Positions 1 to 5,722 of a stretch of 7,231 nt of DNA are shown piece after piece (positions within the stretch are counted from its first letter, which is position 1; the number at the start of each line of letters is the position of its first letter). Origin of the DNA: an uncultured Bacilli bacterium. GTDB lineage: Bacteria; Bacillota_I; Bacilli_A; RF39; UBA660. The stretch lies in contig CANRDR010000081.1 in NCBI GenBank assembly GCA_947629425.1, positions 1-7,231 on the forward strand, read 5' to 3'. The notes under the pieces are model-generated. The model was not told the origin of the DNA. It ran no database searches and saw only the letters and a list, made by a program, of their open reading frames with translations. The translations under genes were made by a program, and so were the position numbers.

Positions 1-44
1 TAACGGTTAACAGCCGTGCGCTCTACCGACTGAGCTAAACAGGC
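1..44 (-). tRNA. tRNA-Asn (anticodon GUU), 3' part cut off by window edge
   Basis: Read on the minus strand from position 44, the sequence gives a 7-base 5' acceptor arm (GCCTGTT), then TA, a D-arm (GCTC...GAGC with GGT in the loop) and an anticodon stem around the loop CTGTTAA. The anticodon GTT lies at 9-11 and is nucleotide 34-36 of the molecule, which specifies asparagine. The variable loop, T-arm and 3' acceptor lie beyond base 1, so stem closure at the 3' side cannot be checked. It is 9 bases downstream of tRNA-Gly in the same orientation and is almost certainly processed from the same transcript. Confidence 0.93.
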
Positions 45-53
45 ACTTTATAA

Positions 54-127
54 TGGAGCGGATGATGGGAATCGAACCCACGTTATCAGCTTGGAAGGCT
101 GAAGCTCTACCATTAAACTACATCCGC
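54..127 (-). tRNA. tRNA-Gly (anticodon UCC)
   Basis: This is a complete 74-base tRNA on the minus strand. The acceptor arms GCGGATG (127-121) and CATCCGC (64-58) pair perfectly. A D-arm, an anticodon arm with loop CTTCCAA (anticodon TCC at 93-95, reads GGA and probably GGG) and a T-arm with GGTTCGATTCC are all present. The discriminator base is U, as expected for bacterial glycine tRNA, and the 3' CCA is encoded in the DNA (56-54). It is the first gene of a tRNA cluster that continues into tRNA-Asn and off the window. Confidence 0.97.
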
Positions 128-147
128 AATTCAAGTAGGCAATTTAA

Positions 148-175
148 ATTATACCATAGATAAACTAAATTGCAA
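148..175 (-). promoter_or_regulatory. Promoter of the tRNA-Gly/tRNA-Asn cluster
   Basis: On the minus strand a -35 box TTGCAA (175-170) is followed by a 16-base spacer and a perfect -10 box TATAAT (153-148). The bases just before the -10 are TGG, giving an extended -10 (TGnTATAAT). Transcription should begin near 141, about 14 bases before the tRNA-Gly 5' end. The strength of the match fits a stable-RNA promoter. No GC-rich discriminator typical of stringent control is obvious in the bases after the -10. Confidence 0.8.
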
Positions 176-205
176 TACTTTTTTGTCCATTTTTATTTAT
201 TTTTT

Positions 206-229
206 GAATATTACATTAATATTATATTC
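206..229. repeat. Imperfect AT-rich inverted repeat between tex and the tRNA genes
   Basis: The 24 bases beginning GAATATTAC and ending ATATTC fold into an imperfect hairpin with six outer pairs and two internal mismatches. On the plus strand it is followed by seven Ts (231-237), so it would act as an intrinsic terminator only for rightward transcription, and no rightward gene is seen. On the minus strand it is followed by As. It may be chance in such AT-rich DNA, or it may block antisense transcription into tex. No ordinary minus-strand terminator was found after tex. Confidence 0.3.
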
Positions 230-247
230 ATTTTTTTATAATATAAA

Positions 248-2377
248 CTAATTATTTTTAACTAAACTTAAAGAAACTTTATGTTTTTCTAATGAAATAT
301 CATCTACATAACAAGTAATAATATCTCCAACTGATACAATATCATTAGGATCTTTAACAAAACTTTTACTCATTTTAGATATATGTAGTAAACCATCATC
401 ATGTAATCCAATATCTATAAATGCTCCAAAAGAAGCTACATTTCTAACTGTTCCTTTTAATTCCATACCTATTTTTAAATCTTCTATTGTTAATATATCA
501 CTTTTTAAAATAGGTGGATCTATTTCTTCTCTAGGATCTAATCCAGGATTACATAATTCTTTTATAATATCTTCTATAGTATATATGTCTGTATTTAATT
601 CTTTAAATAAATTATTAACATCTGCATCTTTTAATGCTTTTTTAAATTCATCAGTATTTATATCTTTTATATTTAAATTTAACATATTAAGCATTTTATT
701 TGTTATTTCATAAGATTCAGGATGGATTCCAGTATTGTCTAATGGATTAATTCCATTATTAATTCTTAAGAAACCTATAGATTGTTCATATACTTTATCA
801 CTTAATCCAATATTTTTTATTTCTTCTCTAGATTTAATTAAATGTTTTTCTTTATATTTTAATATTTTATTAATAACTGAAGTAGTTAAACCTGATATAT
901 ATTTTAATATACTTTCACTTGCAGTATTAATATTAACACCTACTTCATTTACTATTTTAGATACTGTAAAATTTAAATTCTCTTCTAATTTTTTTTGATT
1001 AACATCATGTTGATATTCTCCAATACCAATACTTTTTGGATCAATTTTTACAAGTTCTGATAATGGATCTTGTACACGTCTTCCGATACTTACTGCACTT
1101 CTTTCTTGTACTTCAAATGTAGGAAATTCTTTTTGTGCTAATTTGCTTGCTGAATAAACAGATGCTCCTGCCTCAGATACTATTATGTAATAAACGTCTT
1201 TTAATTCTTTACAAATACTTGCAACTAACTCTTCACTTTCACGAGATGCTGTTCCATTACCTATTGCAATTAAATTAAGATTATATTTTTCAATTAATTC
1301 TTTTATCTTTATAGTAGCGCCAACTTTATCATTTTTAGGTTCATGTGGATATATAACATCTATATGTAATACATTTCCTTGTTCATCTAAACATGCAAGT
1401 TTGCAACCTGTTCTAAATGCTGGGTCAAAACCTAATACTCTATATCCTTTTAAAGGTCTCGTCATTAGTAAATTTTCTAAATTTGTATCAAATATACTTA
1501 TAGCCTTTTCATCTGCATATTCAGTTAATTCACTTCTTATTTCTCTTTCTATACTAGGTAGTATTAATCTTTTTAAACTATCTTTTATTGCATTTTTAAC
1601 TATATCTACAACATATGATTTATCATTTTTTATTATTTTTGATTCTAAATAAGATATAATTTCATCAACATTATAATCTAAACTAACAGATAATATATTT
1701 TCTTTTTCTCCTCTATTAATAGCAAGTGTTCTATAACTTTTCATATATTTAATAGAATCTTTAAAATCATAATATATTTCATATGTTTTAAGTTCATCAA
1801 CTGCATTCTTTTTTAGTTTACTTACTAAATATCCATTATTAAATATTTTATTTCTAATATATTTTCTATAATATGCATTATCACTTATCCATTCACTAAT
1901 AATATATCCAGCATTTAATACTGCTATATCAGTTTCTAAATTAAATGGTTTACAAAGTTTATCAATATTACCTTCTGTAGGAAAAGACATAATCTTTTTA
2001 GCAAGTGGAACTAATCCCATTTTTATTGCTTCACTTGCTTTAGTTTTTTTCTTTTCTTTAAATGGTCTATATAAATCTTCTACTTCAGTTAATTTTTTAC
2101 ATTTTAAAATACTTTCCTTTAATTCATCTGTTAAAAGTCCTTTTTCATCTATTAATCTTATAACAGTTTCTTTTCTTTCCATTAAATTTTGATAGTATGT
2201 ATATAAATCATTTATACTTTTTATTTGATTTTCATCTAATGCTCCAGTAGCTTCTTTTCTATATCTTGCAATAAATGGTATTGTAGCACCTTCACTTAAT
2301 AATTTAAGTGTTGCACTTATTTGTGTTTCTTTTATATTTAATTCATTTTTTAATTCTTCTATTATTAATTCATTCAT
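248..2377 (-). CDS. tex: Tex family S1 RNA-binding protein (transcription accessory factor)
   Basis: This is a cytoplasmic nucleic-acid-binding protein of 709 residues, near the usual Tex length of about 720. The order of parts is the family's: an N-terminal helical Tex_N region (about 1-200, with the conserved ATIPFIARYRKE at 31-42), a YqgF/RNase H-like domain (about 312-440, starting VLGFDPAFRTG at 314-324), the hallmark RRVQDPLSELVKIDP and QHDV (433-459), VGVNINTAS (479-487), helix-hairpin-helix segments (about 490-560), the linker NPGLDPREE, and a C-terminal S1 domain (about 634-706). The family is conserved in most bacteria and linked to transcription, RNA metabolism and, in some pathogens, toxin expression; its exact biochemical role is unsettled. 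The ATG at 2377 has an AGAGGT ribosome site 7 bases upstream (2385-2390). It is monocistronic by its own promoter. No intrinsic terminator lies downstream, so read-through into the tRNA genes is possible. The stop is TAG. Confidence 0.97.
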   Translation of the reverse strand: MNELIIEELKNELNIKETQISATLKLLSEGATIPFIARYRKEATGALDENQIKSINDLYTYYQNLMERKETVIRLIDEKGLLTDELKESILKCKKLTEVEDLYRPFKEKKKTKASEAIKMGLVPLAKKIMSFPTEGNIDKLCKPFNLETDIAVLNAGYIISEWISDNAYYRKYIRNKIFNNGYLVSKLKKNAVDELKTYEIYYDFKDSIKYMKSYRTLAINRGEKENILSVSLDYNVDEIISYLESKIIKNDKSYVVDIVKNAIKDSLKRLILPSIEREIRSELTEYADEKAISIFDTNLENLLMTRPLKGYRVLGFDPAFRTGCKLACLDEQGNVLHIDVIYPHEPKNDKVGATIKIKELIEKYNLNLIAIGNGTASRESEELVASICKELKDVYYIIVSEAGASVYSASKLAQKEFPTFEVQERSAVSIGRRVQDPLSELVKIDPKSIGIGEYQHDVNQKKLEENLNFTVSKIVNEVGVNINTASESILKYISGLTTSVINKILKYKEKHLIKSREEIKNIGLSDKVYEQSIGFLRINNGINPLDNTGIHPESYEITNKMLNMLNLNIKDINTDEFKKALKDADVNNLFKELNTDIYTIEDIIKELCNPGLDPREEIDPPILKSDILTIEDLKIGMELKGTVRNVASFGAFIDIGLHDDGLLHISKMSKSFVKDPNDIVSVGDIITCYVDDISLEKHKVSLSLVKNN

Positions 2378-2405
2378 TATGTTTACCTCTTAACTTTCAA
2401 AATTT

Positions 2406-2434
2406 ATTGTATCAATTTTATGTAAAAAAGTCAT
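2406..2434 (-). promoter_or_regulatory. Promoter of tex
   Basis: On the minus strand ATGACT (2434-2429, four of six matches to TTGACA) lies 17 bases before TACAAT (2411-2406, five of six matches to TATAAT). A start near 2399 would leave a leader of about 22 bases containing the AGAGGT ribosome site. The upstream gene ends in its own terminator at 2557-2578, so tex needs a separate promoter. In DNA this rich in A+T such matches also occur by chance. Confidence 0.6.
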
Positions 2435-2499
2435 TAGATTTATACATTTTTTTCTTAATATTTCATTTAAAATTATTACAAAAAATTTTTTTTAGCATA

Positions 2500-2542
2500 T
2501 TTTCACCACTTTTTACCGTATTTTAGTAATTTCTGGTGAAAA
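2500..2542. repeat. Perfect 9-bp inverted repeat in the tex upstream region
   Basis: TTTTCACCA (2500-2508) and TGGTGAAAA (2534-2542) are exact inverted copies separated by 25 bases. A shorter nested pair, TTAC (2513-2516) and GTAA (2526-2529), sits within. The element lies between the terminator of the preceding gene and the tex promoter, about 65 bases upstream of its -35. It has no T-run suited to a terminator in either direction. It does not match CIRCE, CtsR or NrdR consensus sites as I know them. It could be an operator, a structured RNA or a cruciform; its function is unknown. Confidence 0.5.
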
Positions 2543-2556
2543 TCAAGTATTGTATT

Positions 2557-2578
2557 AAAAAAAGAGTTTGTCACTCTT
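2557..2578 (-). terminator. Intrinsic terminator of the membrane-anchored protein gene
   Basis: On the minus strand AAGAGT (2578-2573), loop GACAA and ACTCTT (2567-2562) form a 6-bp stem that runs straight into a stretch of seven Ts (2563-2557). The first two bases of the stem are the last two bases of the TAA stop codon, so a terminating ribosome would cover the 5' arm. The stem is short, so termination may be partial. Confidence 0.75.
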
Positions 2579-4163
2579 AATATATTTTTATTATTCCAAT
2601 TATTTTGTCTTCTTTATAATAACCTATAGTTATTTTATCATTATTATTTATAAATGGAAGTTCATCACTTAATTCTATTGATGCAATATATTTATTATTA
2701 TCTGTATCAGTTATGTAATAGAATGTATTTCCATTTTTTGTAGCATCAGTTATTTTTTTAATAGTAATTTCTTTTTTAGTTAAAATATCTTCACTTACTT
2801 CATCTGCATAACTTTCTAAATAATTTTGTGCTGCTGTTAATATACCTTTTGAAGCATCCGTTACAACTACTTTTTGATAATCTTCAACATTTACAAATCC
2901 ATACATTTTTACTAGTCCTGCTGCATCTTTTAAACTTACTAAATATGTTGGTTTATTATTTAAATTAATTAATAATGGAAAAGTTGATTCGTAATTCATT
3001 TGTTGAACTTGCCCTTCTGCTGAAGCCATTGCACTATATTCTTCAGCACCTGCTACACTATAAAATACAGTATGTCCTGTTCTCATATTAGTTAAAATAA
3101 ATCCTAAATTAGATTCATCTGCTAATACAGATGTAATTCCTGTATATAAATATATATCATCATTCATTGCAAGATAATTATATCCATCGGTAGTATTTAC
3201 TACATTTTTTTGTCCAAACAAACTATTAAAGTATCCACCACGATAAGTACCCCAATCATCTACTTGTTCAATTATTAAATCTGCATCAAATGCATTATCT
3301 ACCCAAGTTGGAATGTCTTTTAAGTCATATTTTTTAGACTTACCTGTAATTGGATCTAATATAATAACACCTGTTACCTTTGCTTTTAATCCTACACCTG
3401 TATAAGATAAAGTAGTTGTAATCCAATATGGATTTCCATCATTATCTATTTCAAAATCACTTTCTCCAAATATTTCTGTTGGATAAGAAAATCTTAACTT
3501 TCTATCTAGTTTTTCATTAAAATGAGCGCTAGGCATATATTTCATACCTTTATCAAGTCTAACTAAGTCTGCATCTCCCGTAACTGAATTAACAGTAATA
3601 TAACCTTTTACACCTTCATTTCTATTTGTAAACCATTTAATAATATCTGCATATTCTAAAGGAGTTACTCTTATAATATCATTATTATAATTTATTTGAG
3701 TATATTCATCTGAAACATAATATTGACTTACTAAATCACTCATTTGTCCCATAACTCTATCTCCTAGTTTTTCACTAGAATATTTATCTAATAATGGTAA
3801 TTTATTAAAATCAACTAATTCTATATCTTTAGTAAAATCACCTGTTTCATCAACTGTAATTCTTTTTGCATAACTAGAAGCATTAAATAATGGTGAACAA
3901 ATAAAATTAACTAATATAATACATACTACAATTAATGGTATTAATAAAATAGGTGCAAAAGATAATTTATTTGGTTTAAATCTTCTTAAATTAATAACTG
4001 TAGTATTTAATTTAAATAAAGCATTTAATACAATAAATAATACTATTGCTGATATTATAAAAGACCAAAATGACATAGAACTTAAATTTATTGGAGGTAA
4101 TACAATATAGTAATATAAAGACATTATAATAATTTCAATTAATATTGGTATAAATTTTTTCAT
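2577..4163 (-). CDS. Membrane-anchored protein of unknown function, three N-terminal helices and large outside region
   Basis: With the start at 4163 the protein has 528 residues. Three hydrophobic segments (about 3-22, 32-50 and 71-90) and the positively charged stretch between the last two (KLNTTVINLRRFKPNK) predict a cytoplasmic N-terminus and export of residues about 91-528. The outside part has conserved-looking stretches such as RVTPLEYADIIKWFTNR (165-181), DDIYLYTGITSV (335-346), SVAGAEEYSAMASAEGQVQ (369-387) and LKDAAGLVKMYGFVNV (411-426), then a small beta-rich C-terminal region (about 462-528). I recognise these from memory as a widespread Bacillota family, sometimes labelled CvpA-like, without known function. 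No enzyme motif or Cys-based lipid anchor is seen. ATG 4163 is preferred: it has AGGTG 4 bases upstream (4168-4172). The in-frame ATGs at 4199 and 4196 (adding 12 and 11 residues) have no ribosome site, follow a terminator directly and precede a TATAAT box lying inside the extra coding stretch. Confidence 0.85.
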   Translation of the reverse strand: MKKFIPILIEIIIMSLYYYIVLPPINLSSMSFWSFIISAIVLFIVLNALFKLNTTVINLRRFKPNKLSFAPILLIPLIVVCIILVNFICSPLFNASSYAKRITVDETGDFTKDIELVDFNKLPLLDKYSSEKLGDRVMGQMSDLVSQYYVSDEYTQINYNNDIIRVTPLEYADIIKWFTNRNEGVKGYITVNSVTGDADLVRLDKGMKYMPSAHFNEKLDRKLRFSYPTEIFGESDFEIDNDGNPYWITTTLSYTGVGLKAKVTGVIILDPITGKSKKYDLKDIPTWVDNAFDADLIIEQVDDWGTYRGGYFNSLFGQKNVVNTTDGYNYLAMNDDIYLYTGITSVLADESNLGFILTNMRTGHTVFYSVAGAEEYSAMASAEGQVQQMNYESTFPLLINLNNKPTYLVSLKDAAGLVKMYGFVNVEDYQKVVVTDASKGILTAAQNYLESYADEVSEDILTKKEITIKKITDATKNGNTFYYITDTDNNKYIASIELSDELPFINNNDKITIGYYKEDKIIGIIKIY

Positions 4164-4187
4164 AAAACACCTAAACTTTCTATATTT

Positions 4188-4193
4188 ATTATA
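4188..4193 (-). promoter_or_regulatory. Probable -10 box for the membrane-anchored protein gene
   Basis: A perfect TATAAT on the minus strand lies 24 bases before the preferred ATG (4163), with TG immediately upstream. Transcription would begin near 4181 and leave a short leader containing AGGTG. No good -35 box is found at 16-18 bases: that space is filled by the hairpin that terminates the upstream gene. The assignment rests on the -10 match and on the need for a promoter after a terminator. Confidence 0.45.
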
Positions 4194-4202
4194 CATCATA
4201 AT

Positions 4203-4230
4203 AAAAAATAGTGATATATTTTCACTATTT
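4203..4230 (-). terminator. Intrinsic terminator after the E2/CAT-like gene
   Basis: On the minus strand AAATAGTGA (4230-4222) and TCACTATTT (4214-4206) pair perfectly over 9 bp with a 7-base loop, followed by further Ts to give a run of six (4208-4203). It begins 11 bases after the TAA of the upstream gene. It separates that gene from the membrane-anchored protein gene, which lies only 79 bases from the upstream stop when the later start codon is used. Confidence 0.8.
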
Positions 4231-4241
4231 AATTAAAAATA

Positions 4242-5063
4242 TTATTCATTTATTTCTACTTTTTCTTTTATTTTATCTTCTAATAATTTGGGATTATTTA
4301 ATATATATTGCATTAAATGAATTGATTTAATTAAGTAAAATCCATCTGCAATTCTTTCATCTATAGTAATTCCAAAATCACAATAATATTTATTTCCTTC
4401 TTCATGTATTTCACCTATTGTAACAATACCAGAACATGTTCCAAAATCAGTAACATTATGATATATTCCATTACAATGCAACGTTCCTATATTAGAAATT
4501 AACATACTACTATAATATATATTATCTTTAGATAAATCTTCTGGTAACATTCCATGTTTATCAAGCCATTTAAATATACTTATAATAGGTACTCTTATTA
4601 AATTAGGTAAAATACCAAAAAATTTAATTGCACTATTTGCACCACTAGTTTTTTCACTTTTATTTCTTATATTATCTACTTTTGTTTTTATTTTTTTGCT
4701 AATACTATATAAATCATCATTATTATCTAACTTAATAACTACCATTATTTCATCTTCAAAATCTTCTAAACTAACTTTCATTACATAAGATAAAGATATA
4801 TCATTATGTTCATATACATGTCTATTTGTAATAAATCTATTTAATAGTGGTCTATTATATATTACTTTACCAAATAAAGTCATAAAAGCATGAAAATATG
4901 TAATATCTTTATCTTTTTTCTTCTTTTCTTTTATAAATTTAACTAATTCTGTTACATCCATTTTTTGATTTATAAATAGTTCACTTTGATAACGTTTAGG
5001 TTTTAAATCTATTAATATTTGACTCATTTCATTAATTTTACATCTTTTAGCATTTTTAAACAT
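4242..5063 (-). CDS. Stand-alone E2/chloramphenicol-acetyltransferase-fold protein lacking the catalytic His
   Basis: The 273-residue protein resembles the catalytic domain of 2-oxo acid dehydrogenase E2 subunits and chloramphenicol acetyltransferase: an N-terminal segment leading to FHAFMTLFGKVIYNRPLLNRF (split 57-77, the usual helix), the core strand SNIGTL (190-195), an IVTIGEI strand (213-219) and the C-terminal active-site motif. That motif reads DERIADG (235-241). E2 and CAT have HxxxDG, so the catalytic His is Glu236 while Asp240 and Gly241 are kept. There is no lipoyl or subunit-binding domain and no E1 or E3 gene nearby, so a role in a dehydrogenase complex is unlikely. I recall similar proteins in Bacillota carrying the same Glu, which suggests a distinct, perhaps non-acyltransferase, subfamily; function unknown. 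The ATG at 5063 has AGGATGG 6 bases upstream. It lies 26 bases after the permease gene, so it may be cotranscribed with the ABC operon. Confidence 0.85.
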   Translation of the reverse strand: MFKNAKRCKINEMSQILIDLKPKRYQSELFINQKMDVTELVKFIKEKKKKDKDITYFHAFMTLFGKVIYNRPLLNRFITNRHVYEHNDISLSYVMKVSLEDFEDEIMVVIKLDNNDDLYSISKKIKTKVDNIRNKSEKTSGANSAIKFFGILPNLIRVPIISIFKWLDKHGMLPEDLSKDNIYYSSMLISNIGTLHCNGIYHNVTDFGTCSGIVTIGEIHEEGNKYYCDFGITIDERIADGFYLIKSIHLMQYILNNPKLLEDKIKEKVEINE

Positions 5064-5083
5064 AACTCACCATCCTATACAAG

Positions 5084-5112
5084 ATTATATTAAAATTCTT
5101 TTTTTAAGTAAA
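5084..5112 (-). promoter_or_regulatory. Possible internal promoter for the E2/CAT-like gene
   Basis: On the minus strand TTTACT (5112-5107, four of six matches) is 17 bases before a perfect TATAAT (5089-5084). It overlaps the last codons of the permease gene, and its start site near 5077 would lie next to the AGGATGG ribosome site (5070-5076). If real, the downstream gene can be expressed without induction of the ABC operon. Chance matches are common at this base composition. Confidence 0.4.
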
Positions 5113-5722
5113 TTCTTAAAGATATTTTATAAGATATATATAATAATATTATTATAATTAATGGTATTAATATTAAAAAATAATTTTCTAAGAATGATAA
5201 ACTATTAAGTATTTTATTTATATTTATATATTGTAATAAAATTGAACCTAAAATAATTATACCAAATACCATTATAAATATTCCTATTCTTGCTTTTTCT
5301 ACACCTAATTTATATATCATAGGATACATAAACATTAATACTAACATTGTACCAAATACAATACTAGTCATATTAAATATTGTTAATTTAAAATCTACTA
5401 TATTTAATTTATAATACGATATTAAAATAGATAGAATTGTTGTAATAATACTTACTGTTAATATTAAAATTATTGTTGTAATATATTTAGCTTTAACACT
5501 ATTTTTTCTTCCATTAGGCAATGTTATTGCATATGAATCCCAATTATTATAATTATCATAACTGAATGTAGAAATCATTAACATAACAGAAATAAATGGT
5601 AATATAAATGATATATCCATTTCTCCCATAAATCCCATTATTACATAAATTATTAATAATATTGCTATTATCTTAAAATTACTTTTAATCATTAATAAAT
5701 CTTTTTTTATAAATCCTAACAT
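5090..5722 (-). CDS. ABC-2 type transporter permease
   Basis: This is an integral membrane protein of 210 residues with about six hydrophobic segments (roughly 17-33, 37-54, 79-103, 117-137, 144-164 and 179-202). The first cytoplasmic loop carries SYDNYNNWDSYAITLPNGRK (54-73), a signature I associate with the short ABC2_membrane_5-type permeases that pair with GntR-linked ATPases. The N-terminus (MLGFIKKDL) and C-terminus are basic, as expected for the cytoplasmic side. With only six helices it should work as a dimer with two copies of the ATPase encoded just upstream. The ATG overlaps the ATPase TAA by one base and is preceded by a purine-rich AAGGGGGAAG ribosome site, indicating translational coupling. 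The substrate cannot be read from the sequence; peptide or drug export is typical of the group. Confidence 0.9.
   Translation of the reverse strand: MLGFIKKDLLMIKSNFKIIAILLIIYVIMGFMGEMDISFILPFISVMLMISTFSYDNYNNWDSYAITLPNGRKNSVKAKYITTIILILTVSIITTILSILISYYKLNIVDFKLTIFNMTSIVFGTMLVLMFMYPMIYKLGVEKARIGIFIMVFGIIILGSILLQYININKILNSLSFLENYFLILIPLIIIILLYISYKISLRIYLKKEF

Noticed and set aside
735..1652. Plus-strand open frames of 80-90 codons inside tex
   Set aside because: They lie wholly within a clear Tex gene on the other strand, have no ribosome sites, and their Phe/Leu/Ser/Ile-rich composition is the complement of Lys/Glu/Asn-rich coding sequence.
2480..2493. The AAAAAA-TTTTTTTT tract as a hairpin terminator
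   Set aside because: A stem of only A-T pairs with no loop bases and no following stem; it is simply an A/T tract.
2463..2498. A minus-strand 11-codon open frame (MLKKIFCNNFK) preceded by a GGTG, as a leader peptide upstream of tex
   Set aside because: It lies upstream of the predicted tex promoter, is far too short to judge, and its Lys/Asn/Phe content is what AT-rich noise produces.
2308..2526. A plus-strand 72-codon hydrophobic frame over the tex start and spacer
   Set aside because: Its hydrophobicity comes from T-rich antisense sequence; it overlaps the tex start, ribosome site and promoter on the other strand.
2378..2576. A riboswitch or T-box in the 200-base gap before tex
   Set aside because: No T-box sequence, no recognisable aptamer core and no anti-terminator arrangement; only a terminator, one inverted repeat and a promoter can be supported.
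4164..4199. ATG at 4199 as the true start of the membrane-anchored protein (540 residues)
   Set aside because: There is no ribosome site, it directly follows a terminator, and it contains a -10 box; ATG 4163 with AGGTG is better supported.
4242..5063. A true chloramphenicol resistance enzyme (cat)
   Set aside because: The essential catalytic His of HxxxDG is Glu, and the sequence is closer in style to E2-like stand-alone proteins than to CAT.
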